A DNA stretch of 64,000 nucleotides from contig JAYKYS010000014.1 of the NCBI GenBank assembly GCA_036924285.1, positions 2,790,001 through 2,854,000 of the forward strand. The letters are read 5' to 3'. Positions 20,491 to 31,010 of this stretch are shown here, piece after piece; the stretch's first letter is position 1; each line of letters begins with the position of its first letter. The position numbers were made by a program, and so were the translations under genes. The DNA comes from Asterella californica. Its lineage: Eukaryota > Streptophyta > Marchantiopsida > Marchantiales > Aytoniaceae. Below the pieces are notes generated by a model. The model worked only from the letters and a program-made list of their open reading frames with translations. It made no database searches and was not told the origin of the DNA.

Positions 20491-22251
20491 TCAGAAAACT
20501 TCGTCGAAAACTTTCTGCCCCACGACGTTCATATCGTTTTGTGATAACCTCACTTCTTCTTTGCGGTTGCTTTGTGACGTTTTTCGGGCATCTGATTGCC
20601 GGCCCACCAGTGGTACTGCTTCACTATCTGGTCTGTCCACGTTATCGCTGCTGAAGGTGTACTCCCCCGATTTCGAGATTGTGATTCCCAATCTAGACTG
20701 CTTGATGTGGGAATCCAGTTGTTGATCTTCCGAACCATCGTTAGACTTCAACTTAATCGGACCTGAGAGACGAGCCTTGATGCTAGTCTTTTGAGAGTTC
20801 TGAGTGAAAGACCACTCCTCCTTCTGATCGCCTTGTCCAACGGCCTCTAATTTCTTCTGTCGTTCTAGTTCTACTTCGTCCAAGTTGAAGGGTGGGGGTA
20901 CGACGGGAGTCCTATCAATGTTATGCACACCATCCCAATCCACGCCATGGAAAAACGGATGCTTCTTGATTTCTTCTGCCCCTCCGACTGTGCCCAGCCT
21001 TTTCTCGGGCTCCTTCTGCAACAGCTTGTCCATCAGATCCGTGAGGTGGGACTGAGGGCCTGGGAAGTCGGCCCGTTTGCATAAGATGTTATAGAATGTT
21101 TCCTTCCTGTTCACACCCTTGAACGGGGTTTTGCCATAGTAGAGCTCGTACAGCAGCACGCCCAAGGTCCACCAGTCGACGGGTAAACCATGGCCTCTCC
21201 CCCAAACAATCTCGGGCGCTACATACTCTTCCGTTCCTACAAACGAGTGAGCTGGCCCACCAGATGATCGCTTGGCTGATCCTGCTTTCCTATACATCTC
21301 TTCCGGGGTCACTCGGCTCTTGGGATTCTTCTTCGATGGCTTCTTCGCTAGTGCCATGGGCGAACCGCACGTGAAGAACGACTTCACGTTGTTAACTCGA
21401 CTGTTCTCCTTCTGTACAAATTCTTTCAAACCCTTCCCCGTCGACGCCGGTTTAGCTGTCCAGTTCCTGCCCGATAGGTCTAACGACAAATCGAAGTCAG
21501 TGAGCATGATGTGGCCGTCATCTTGAATGAGAATATTCTCCGGTTTCAGGTCTCGGTATACTATCTTCTTCGTATGGAGGTACTCCAAGGCGAGAAGAAC
21601 TTCTGCTATGTAGAACCTGCAATAATCGCCCTCACAAATCAGAACCTATATGCGCATTGGAGACATAGAACGCAGAAAGCCGTAAATTTTCTTGAATTGT
21701 TTAAACCTACCAACTGTCGCGTTCATGAGCTATGTCAGAAAAAAGCAAGATCGTTCCTTCGAGTGAAGGGTTATGCCTACGGTTATGCCTGTGAAAGGTT
21801 CCTACCCAACTTGTAAGAAGAGAATGTATACATACCGGCAAGCGCTTTCGGAGAATCTTTTCTCCGGTTGCTTCTGCCTGAGCACGTTTAAGTCACCACC
21901 ATGGCAGTAATCCAGCACCAGAAAGCTGTGCTTGTCGTTCTCGAAGTGGGCGTCGAGCCTCGGGAGGAAGCGATGGTCAATTTTCATCAAAATTTCTTTC
22001 TCGTTCTCAGCTCTGTGGGTGTTTTTCCGCACCCGAAGCACCTCCTTCTTCATAACCTTCAACGCAAACGGTGTACCCTTCTCACGGTGCACGACCAGGA
22101 AGACGGTTCCCATATCTCCATTTCCCAGAGGCTTGATCGGCCTGTAGTCATCCACGCACGGCTTCACCTTCACCACTGTCCCAGTCCCACCGTCGAGAGC
22201 AGGAGAATTCTCAACAAGCCGTAAGCCGTCTTCTCCAGCATGCGGTGGCAT
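20491..22251 (-). CDS. Plant-type AGC VIII serine/threonine protein kinase, two exons, 513 aa
   Basis: Exon 1 is 22251-21836 and exon 2 is 21616-20491; the 219-bp intron starts GTATGT and ends GCAG, and splicing rebuilds an Arg codon, giving ACR-FYIAEVLLALEYLH. Motifs: glycine loop LGNGDMGTVF (G43, G45, G48), Lys65 in FALKVM, Glu84 in NEKEIL, catalytic YRDLKPEN (D161, N166), and D179-F-D181 where most kinases have DFG. DFD is diagnostic for plant AGC VIII kinases. A long T-loop insert of about 85 residues contains a basic stretch (AKKPSKKNPKSR) and ends at SFVGTEEYVAPE (Ser263 is the likely PDK1-type site). The protein ends KVFDEVF, which resembles a degenerate hydrophobic PIF motif. No LOV domain is present, so it is not a phototropin; the PINOID/WAG/UNICORN-related group fits best. 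The frame is intact, and this is the one convincing host gene here. Confidence 0.93.
21617..21835 (-). other. Intron 1 of the AGC VIII kinase gene
   Basis: The donor is CCG|GTATGT and the acceptor TTATTGCAG|GTTC. The junction restores the conserved kinase subdomain text without gap or overlap. Confidence 0.9.
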
Positions 22252-23520
22252 GTTGGACCTGTCCTAAAATCGTGCGCAACAAGATGTCACCAAGTGTCAC
22301 CAAGATCCTCCGGAGAACTTCAGACCAAGCTCCTGTCTATAAAATCTTTCCTATCACAGAAATGCGTTCAAAGTAGGCTCGCGGCACAGATTCTGACTGA
22401 AGCTGGGCACCTGCCCTTCAATTTTCTCCTTCTCAAGAAGGATGAACGAGTGAATGTCTTTCTGCTGATCGAGCGACGGTTATTAACTAGACGGTTCGGG
22501 CAATGTGACTCCCCACTTCCCACCCGGGAGTTGAAAGGCTACTTCTACCACTGAAACCTCTATACACAAGGTTCGAATTCGACGAGTGCTGTCATAAAAC
22601 GTACAAGGATCCCCGCTTCCAGTGCAGTGACCTTCAGTCTCTGATTCACCTGACAACTACCAGCAAGCGGCGAGCGATCGGCAATCGTCTTAAAGCGGAC
22701 AACGGAAGAAGATATACACGCACACCCACCCACCTCGAGACTCAAAACTCGCAATCCGCTGTCTCTCTCTTCTCTTGCTAGGACCAAATTTGCAGCAGGT
22801 GCGTAGAACTTCAGTTACGAAAGTTCTGTGCTGGTGTGGGAAGTGGATATCACTTTTCAAGTCTCCTGGCGTAGACCGCACTCTACTACAAGGTCCAGAC
22901 AGAGTCCTGACTTCTAAGTATCAAACATTTCCTGCTAGACTCGTCTTCTGTGTCGGTTCAGTGTTCTGATGCCAGTGCTGTGATATGCTCCCCTCCCCGG
23001 CTGACACGAATCTCTTTCACTCCTCAAATCTTCAACTCATTCCCGGCTCCAGTGCGAGCATTGCGTTGGGTAGTCCGGTCCTTCCTGCTCTCATGTACCT
23101 ACAGCGTTTGTACCTGCCTGACAATCTGCGCCTCTCTCCCCCGTCTCTTCCTTCCTGCAAGGTCGCTGTCGCAGCTCTCTTTCTAGAGATCCTTCCTTCC
23201 TGGCTCCCCGCTGCTGGCGCCACCTGTGGGCCCTCACATTGTCTGTGCTGCACAACGCTACGTAGCGCCATCACACCTACTCTTCTTGCTGCCGTTGTTG
23301 TTGCTTCCTTCCATCCATCCTCGTCGACCATCCCTCCGTCCGTCCGGACCAACCCAGCTCCCCACGCAACGCAACCACTCCTGGAGTTGACAGGAGACCA
23401 GACCAGACCAGACCAGACCGCCTGCCTCCGCCCCATCAGTCAGTCAGCGTCCCATTCCTCCGTCCGTCCGTCATAGACCAAAGGCGCGTTGATAACTGAC
23501 TGGATCCGGATTCCTGCCAT
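22252..23520 (-). promoter_or_regulatory. Upstream region of the kinase gene (5-prime UTR/promoter zone)
   Basis: The stretch before the kinase ATG (TCCAACATGCC on the minus strand) is richer in G+C than the flanking DNA and contains simple repeats such as TCCGTCCGTCCG and GACCA units. I see no TATA box I would trust and cannot place the transcription start. An untranslated first exon is possible. Confidence 0.4.
23396..23419. repeat. Microsatellite (GACCA)4.8
   Basis: Four full GACCA units plus GACC lie about 1.15 kb upstream of the kinase start codon. Confidence 0.9.
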
Positions 23521-24572
23521 TTCCTACAATCATCCTTCGAATATTTGTCTCGCTCGGAGGATATAACTGACCGGATGCCAGATCGTAGTTTTCTATAACT
23601 TATTGGACTTTTTGTCTTGCTCGACTTCGTATTGGCCGAGCTTCAGAGTCCAGACACGAAAGCGATCGTGAGAAAGGGATTGATCCTACATTATTTTATA
23701 TTATTTGGTGGAATCAGACCTCTTTCCTCCTTTTTCTGCTGGAAGCTTCCTGGGGACATACCAAGTACATGAGAAGGTCAGCGGACGAGTAGAGCACCCC
23801 AACTTCGAAGTGACCCTCGTTAGATCTACCCTATCTCATGCCCACAAGTCACCTTACTGTAGTTCGGGAGAAGAATAAGGCAGTTGGATCATAGTTTCGA
23901 AAGAATTATGAACGGCACTTACCGCGGGTAAAAGTTCTAGCTAATTAACCTTATCATCAGTTTCCTTAATGAGATTTAAAATTCTTTTATTTACTTACAA
24001 GAATTAAAATTATCAAATTAGACCATTGTATTTTAAATTTAAAACTGTACCTCTTCTGCCTGAACGTATGATTTATAAATATTTTATGATTTTACTTTAT
24101 TTTATTAAATAAAATATGAGTTAGACTTGTGATGCAATTATTTAAATCTCTTTTCACTGTGACGATTTTTACGATAGAATGCGGTTGCCTTTGCATGGAC
24201 TGAGCCATCTCGGCAAGAGGACGCACTGGCTAGCATTTGTAGCTGAGACGGCTGCCAACAAGCTAATAGGGGTGTCAAACTTAGAACCTTTCCTAAATAT
24301 CAGCAAAGGGAATTATGACTTCAGCCAGGTCTTTGTGGATGTATTTTATGGGCACTTTTGGACGTGTCTGTAGAAAAATATCACAGGTATTTTTTTATTG
24401 AGTTTTCATCTGTTACACTTGTTTGTTTTTGCGATGGAGAAATCTATTCTTCAAAAGAATAATTTTAGGTGTATAGAGATAAAAAATAATTCATAAAGAA
24501 ATTGTACGATCAATTCATAACGACGACCCAAAGTGAAGTGCGGTTCAATACATAACTAGCTGTTCTTTACAC

Positions 24573-25100
24573 TTGGTGTCCGTAGAAGAAAATGAAGCAA
24601 AGAAGCTGCATAGGAAACTGCTCAAGGAGGGATCGTTGCAAGTGGAAGAAACCTTTGCAGCATTGAGCGATTACTCTCCTATGTTCAATGCACGTAAACA
24701 TGAAAGACTCAAGCAAATTATTACAGTCATAGTCTTCAGAGCTGACCAATTAGTTTACAACCTAGCACAATACGTCTTGCAACCAGTGGAAATTGCGATT
24801 CTCAAGACACTCGTCAAGGAGAAATTGAGCTTCAAACTCAAAGCAGTTATTCTCACAGACAGAACTTCCTTCATCATCTCTTTGATGGTACTGCTCAACG
24901 ACGATCTCAACCTCAAATTGGATATGGACTACATGAGGGTTGCATTTACGTTGTTATCTCTGTGGATCTTCTGATCATAAAGCGGACGACTGCAATCACT
25001 CTACGCAGATCCCAACAGAAGGCATAACTACGAGGCAAAGGACTAAGAGAGGAAGACTCCCACTCTAGAGAATATATCTGCAAGACCTCTAGCCCATGGA
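24573..25100 (+). pseudogene. L1-type LINE ORF1 remnant with CCHC zinc knuckle
   Basis: An open stretch of 133 codons (first codon TTG) is followed, after a frame change, by CYLCGSSDHKADDC (C-X2-C-X4-H-X4-C, 24952-24993). Plant L1-type ORF1 proteins end in such a knuckle. The preceding text (KLDMDYMRVAF) is in the right place but diverged. It lies upstream of the LINE RT on the same strand, which supports the assignment. It is inactive. Confidence 0.55.
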
Positions 25101-25529
25101 AACTCTAAAGTGAACGAGCATTCAAACAATTCTTGTCTGTCCCGTCTGGCACAGGGCCGTCTTAAGAAGAGGACAAGCTGAGTTATGAAACACATTGGGC
25201 ACTCCTTCTACCTCGAGGAATTAGAGACAAGAGCTCAACACCTCGTGGTTATTTGATCGTTCTCAATTAAACACGGGCACGGAGAAGAGAACAAAAGCAA
25301 CCTCGAGAAACTCCACAATGCAACTTGAAGCGACTAGGGCACTCCAACCCAATGCTTTCAATTCAGGTAAAAAAAGCACAAACTCGAATGCACTCTGTAA
25401 ACAACTGCCTTAACTCGTTTATCACATACACGAGAACATACACTCCAAACATCCCGCTCAAAGAACGAGGTATTAAGAAGAGTACATACTCCTTGTACAA
25501 GTCCATGTTCCACTTTCCAGAGACAAGAG

Positions 25530-27480
25530 ATCAAAGATGGGAGACATCAGGCTAGGCTTGTCACAACCCACAGTGAATACATCTGAATCAGATGACAAGG
25601 AAAAGATGTACTCATCTCAAATATGAATTCTCCAAAGATTGGATAGATGGTATTTCTCTTCTGTGGTGCTCACTACATAAAATCTCATCCAATATGAGAT
25701 CAAGTTTTCTCGGATCACTTCTTGGTGGTTGTCACTTATAAGAAAAGACTCATACTGAAGCCAAGGGAAGGTACAGAATGAACTCTTCTCTCTTGCTTGA
25801 CAAACACCTAATCTTCAAGTTGAAAGAGTAGTGGAAGGATATCCAACAAAAGGAGGAAGGAAGAGGGAAGCATGTGCAAGTGATACTAACAAACTGCCTT
25901 AAACCACTGGTAGCAGTATAAATGTAGAAAACATAATATTTCTTTTTTTATCTCTGTGTACTTGGGGTGAAGAGAAGATTATGTTTTGCTCCAAGAAACC
26001 ATTACATTCTCGTCTAAATGTTTCTCAAGTTCTATTCAGCAGTTTGCTTTGAAGTAAAGTACAAATGGTAAAGCTATTAGAGAGCTTTGATTCAAGTCCT
26101 GGTTTGATAATTTCTATCACAGCATGCAAGAGTAATGTCCAAATATAACTTAGGTTAAAACGGTCATAATTTTTGGTTAGAGACAAGGAACTCATAACTT
26201 AACATCTGCAATGAAGGTGGTGGGATATCCCATCCTTTAAGTACCGAAACCTGTGATTTATAGCTAGTAAGAGATATGTGCAGTTGTGGGGAAGCATAAG
26301 AACAAAATGCAAAACCAGACAGAAGACGAATATCATAAGCAACTACTGAACTCATCTTCCAACTGGCAACTGCACTGGAAGATACACGGCTGCAGGCACA
26401 GATCCAAGGATTGGTGCTCAAATTACAGCAAGCGGAGTTATAGAAAGTTGAATGGATCATGAAAGTCAGGCAAGCCTTATGGAATGAGGGATGGAGATGC
26501 TCGCATGCGTACATTCTTTGGTCCATTGAGAACACCAAGCAAATTTACTTACATCTCGAAGTTGGAATGTCAAGGGAGAACCTATTGTGAACAATGGGAG
26601 GAGATGACAGAACATACTATCTCTGACTTCTAATCTATGCTTATCCAACCGAATGTGGAGGAGAGGGAAATATGTAGAGGAGAAAAGATTCTCCAAGACG
26701 TCAATTGTAGACTCCCACAACAGCAGAGAGAGGGATTAGACGTCTCCATCACAATGGAGGAACTACACACAGCTGCAAAAATTCCATGGAAGAATTCATA
26801 GTCGAACTCAATCCAAGTGAAATTCTACTTGATCCTCTGCGAAACGACAAGTAGTATGTTGCTACAGATAATAGCGGAGAGGTTTGAGACTGGCAAGTTG
26901 TCTTCTAGGTTCACCCAAGGGGATATAGTTCTCATCCCCAAGAAAAAGGACCAAGCTCTCTTAGAAAACAAGAGCCACCTCACACTGTTAAACTCCTCTT
27001 ATAAAATTGTTGCGAAGGTGATGCATATGAGATTGTCACCTGTTCAAGAATGCATCTCATGGAGCCAGGAGGTTTTCATTGCTGGATGAACTATTTTCCA
27101 CACGGTGATTACTTTGAACAAAGTGCTACACATTGCAAAAAAAGAGATGCGACCCACAGTGCTGTTCAAGCTTGATTTCAAAAAGACATTTGACAAGGTA
27201 AAATGGTCATTCTTGTTCAAGGTAATGCAGAACTTTGGAACATGAGAGAAATTTCAGAAAGCAGTATAAGCACTTTTGTTCACATCCAACTCCTTGGTCA
27301 TCTTAAATAAAAAAAAGACTAGTTCTTTCACCATCACTTGTTGTGTGATACAGAGATGTCTCATCTCGTCGTTACTATTTGTGATGGTAGCGCAAGCACT
27401 CTCAGACAACCTCCACAAAGCGGAAGCGTGAGAAAACATCACTAGAGTCAAGATAACGAACTCTTTCATCGTTTACACGA
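25530..27480 (+). pseudogene. L1-type LINE ORF2 remnant: endonuclease trace and N-terminal reverse transcriptase
   Basis: The RT is clear: FTQGDIVLIPKKKDQALL and LTLLNSSYKIVAKVMHMRL (about 26905-27040), then VLFKLDFKKTFDKVKWSF (motif A, about 27160-27215), then a region ending in ITNSFIVYT at the junction with the solo LTR. Further left, LQRLDRWYFSSVVLT near 25635-25675 resembles the end of an L1 endonuclease, but that is weak. Many stops and frame changes are present. The RT continues at 29321 beyond the LTR insertion. Confidence 0.8.
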
Positions 27481-29320
27481 TGTCGTGTCATGGACCGGCT
27501 CTTACTTGAAAATCTTTTTTGATACTTATCATTATTGCTCCAAAGACACCCATAGGATCAAAATGAACTTTTTTGCACAACTTCAGATCTTTATTTTCAT
27601 TACATCAATAGGTAGAGGTCATTGTCAGCTTTCTATGGGTACTTCGTCTACTTCATTTGGACGCCTGGTGGTGAAGTTACGAGACTCGAAAGATGAGAAA
27701 AGCAAGCTAGATCCTCGTTCACGGACTTTTTGCACAACTTCGGATCTTCACTTTCATTACATCAATGGGTAGAGCTAGTTGTCTGCTTTCCATGAGCACT
27801 TCGTTTATTTCATTTGGACGTCTAGTGGTGAAGTTACGAGACTCGAAAGAAGAGAAAATCAAGCTAAGCTCTAGCTTACTTTTGCTGACTAGGTATTTGT
27901 GGCTCCTCACGCTATACTAAGGACGCAGGGGGCGTGCTTGCTCATTATCTGTGAAACTTGTACGTACAGCGACTGACATACGGGGGCAGCTTAAAGGATT
28001 AGCTTGTTTCTACGATCTGTCGGTGGACGGTTTGGAGAATTGAGAAGTCCAATGCATGCGTGCAATGTGTCATTGGGTTCAGATCTGTGCAGGCTACATG
28101 TTGGTTAAGACGATTATGAAGAGACAGATCGGAGTGTGTGTTCTAGGAGAAATTGAGACGTAGGGAAGGTTTTTTGGAGACTTTAGTGACTTGTGAAAGA
28201 GAGTTGGGCCATTTGGGTCGTTCCGGAGTCTAAACTTGTTGTCCTTGGATCCATCGGGATCAAAACGCCAAGTTCAAGAAATTGAAGATGATACGAAGTT
28301 TCATCAGACGATTTGAGAGTTCTGAGTGAAATTGAAAAAGCGCTTACGTCCGTTTTCGTCGCCTGCGATATGAGATTGGGTTGTTCTTCGTGATCAGTGA
28401 GTCAATCTCTTCGTTCTTGGTGGTATGAGTTGGTATATCTGCGATCAAGGAGTCTTCATCTACGCATAGGAGAAGACTGTATGTGGATTGGTTTGGGTGT
28501 GATAAGCGAGTTTGAGTCGCAAGGAGTCGATTTACGTCAATTTTTTGCATCCTACGATCAAATTTCTTCCGTGGTTTTGTGAAGAGAACTGTATACGGCT
28601 TGTTAGGAGTCTCGTTGGATTCAAGGTAGCTAGATCTATCGACCAGAGAAGACGGATATCAGATCAGACAATCCGTTTATACGGTGGGCGGTTTTAAGTC
28701 ATATGGAAGAGTTTTTGAAGGTTCGATCACATGCGACAAAAAACCAGAGATATCTCGTCTGTCGAGAGTCGGATCTGAAGGTTTCTTGAGCCGACGGAGT
28801 CAAGGAAGAAGACCCTATGACCTTTGAAGACCGTTTGGCGAAAGGAGAAAGTTCTCATATAGGTCTTTTCGGTTCTTTCGTTATGATTTTTGCTCTATTT
28901 GAGTTTGTTAGAGATCTAGTTGATTATGTACAGCTTGTGGTAGCTAGCTTTAGCTAAGGGCTTGTACATGGGCGTTGTTTGGACTTGGGTTGATGCTGGT
29001 GCAGCTCTTTTTGTTAGCAAAAAGATGTTTCTCTTGTCTTGAGCTACGTTTCGATAGTTTTGGATCTCCGTTGAGATTTAAAGGCTCGTTTTAGAGGGGT
29101 TGGTGTGGATTACAGACCGCTCTGGTCTGTTTCTCAATTTTGTGTTCTTAGGGAAAAAGAACATGCAGTGTATATACATTGAGAGTTGATATATATTGCG
29201 ACGTTCGTTTTCGTGCTTGTTTCTCTCTTTCTTGTCTCTGTTCAGCACACTACATCTCCACAGTCAAGAACCTCGTGTTTTCTTGGACATCCTTCACGTA
29301 AAATATGACAGGACAACGTA
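27481..29320 (+). repeat. Solo LTR of the same family as the young Ty3/gypsy element
   Basis: It starts TGTCGTGTCATGGACCGGCT, close to the LTR start at 2131, and follows that LTR in order to its end near CCTTCACGTAAAATATGACA (compare 3815-3840). It is longer (about 1840 bp) because of a 158-bp internal tandem duplication and is clearly more diverged than the pair at 2131/9864. No internal element sequence follows, so recombination between two LTRs is the likely origin. It splits the LINE RT. The exact right boundary is uncertain by a few bases. Confidence 0.85.
27567..27880. repeat. 158-bp tandem duplication inside the solo LTR
   Basis: Units begin at 27567 and 27725 with ACTTTTTTGCACAACTTC-like text and both contain GGTGAAGTTACGAGACTCGA. 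The intact LTR has this segment once. Confidence 0.85.
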
Positions 29321-29950
29321 CGGATTATTTGTTGACGACATGCACCTCGTCCTCAAGGTGAAGATGAATGCGCTTGTCAAGGCCAAAGAGTTGCTAAGCA
29401 CATACGTAGTGGCTACTGGGGTAGAGATTTAGTGGACAAAATTAACCGCTAAGATACTAAGAGGTGAGGAACCAACAACTGAAATGCAGATATTGGAGTG
29501 GGTTTGGAAACTCTGAAGAGAATTTGATGCTATGGCACTACTTTGACAAAGCAATGGATGCTACGAGCACGTTGACGCATCTAATCAGCAATATAGAACC
29601 ACAATCGCGAGATAGAACATGCAATATCAGTCGATAATTTCACAAGTGGTGATAGCCGATCATGTACGCATGAGATCTATCTGGTTTATTGTCGCACTAT
29701 GGGCTGGGAACGACAATCACATAAATTTATAGAGAGGAGAATCCGAAATGACGTATGAGGAGGAAACAATCCCTCTGTTAGACTCAGAGTAGTAGAAGAC
29801 ATCCTCTGCAAACAGAAAGTGGATGGTGGATTGAGGCTCATCTGGGTCAAAGATTAGATCTCGATTCTAGATTCTTTCTGCAAAGATTATCAAGTGAGCT
29901 CTATTACCTTGTCTACACCCCTTCAAAGTGATAGTCAGAAATGAGACGAA
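29321..29950 (+). pseudogene. L1-type LINE reverse transcriptase, C-terminal part
   Basis: Directly after the solo LTR the plus strand reads GLFVDDMHLVLK, the RT active-site box of non-LTR elements (usually FADD), then LLSTYVVATGVEI and TKLTAKILRGEEP, which fit the thumb region of plant L1 elements. A TAG follows within the frame. Together with 25530-27480 this forms one LINE split at its catalytic motif. Confidence 0.75.
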
Positions 29951-30221
29951 GAACTTGAGGCTTACCATTAGGATTTCCATGATCTCTTGGATATGTAGAG
30001 GCTCTATATCTACAGAAAAAATAAGTGCGGGCTACAGCATAGCCGTTAAACAGTTTTTGTGAACAATTTAATTTATCACTTAACCCTTCCTTGCATTATA
30101 AACTCGGAAGAGGTGATAATGCAAGGAAGTCAGATAACCCAGAAGGCAAAGAAATACAGTCGCGCTCCCAAAGGTATAAGTGAAGGAGACTAAAACCAGA
30201 AAACCAGAAAACAACAAAGGA

Positions 30222-30272
30222 TTTAATTTACTGCCTAACCCTTCTCAACGAAAAAGTTAGATAATAATTTAA
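30222..30272. repeat. Short palindromic AT-rich repeat, copy 1
   Basis: TTTAATTTACTGCCTAACCC on the left pairs imperfectly with GTTAGATAATAATTTAA on the right. The same design recurs at 35743-35793 and 37008-37057, and a looser relative lies at 30062-30130. Confidence 0.55.
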
Positions 30273-31003
30273 CTGCATGCATATTCTCTTCTGAACTTAG
30301 ACGAGGGTGAATAATATACATGTCTTATAATGACTGTATATAATTTATAGAAGAATTAGAGAGCTATTTTAGATATTCAGGCTAATGCTAGACCAAGAAA
30401 GGGTTAAAGAGGTCTCTTAAATATTTAAGTGATTCCGGACCAAGCAAAAACTACTCGTGATTGGTTTTGAGTTGAAATAATCTATTTAAAGCCCAATGAT
30501 ACCGAAATCCATGCAACGAACTGAGCGCAACTGAATATATACTTTACATATTGTCTTTTGAGACTCAAATACCTTTAAGTTTCCTTATATAAACACATTA
30601 AGATTCTTTTTAAATTTTCTATATCAAAATTTTCATAAAAATAAAACTAAAAACTAAAAAAGATATATTATTTTCGCTCTTTACATAACTTACATTGCAA
30701 TACCCCGCTCCTGAGTACACGCGTTGCCCATGAGAACCAGCTTGTGTGGTTCAACTATAAAACAGAACTAAAGATAACCTAAACTAATATAAAACTAAAT
30801 AAGGAATATTCAGAGAGGTTCGTTCCCTTTCGAGGGGCCACAGAGAAAATTCGGGTAAGATCTTCGTTTCCTCATTTACAAATATAGCATGCGTGCGATG
30901 TAGTTCTCTATGTAATAAAATCCTTCAATGATTAACCAATAGCAGCTTTGATTAGAAAGAAGCTTCTCGTTTGGACCTAACTTAATTAAACCACCTCTAC
31001 TGG

Positions 31004-31010
31004 TATAAAA
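31004..31010 (+). promoter_or_regulatory. Candidate TATA box
   Basis: TATAAAA is followed about 110 bp later by GAAAGGTAAGTG, which looks like a splice donor (near 31119). This could be a promoter with an untranslated first exon, but no convincing coding exon follows. A decayed LTR is another possibility. Confidence 0.25.

Noticed and set aside
22985..23476. Plus-strand open frame of 163 codons upstream of the kinase
   Set aside because: Low-complexity Pro/Ser-rich text over simple repeats, with a long frame also on the other strand; it fits a non-coding G+C-richer region.
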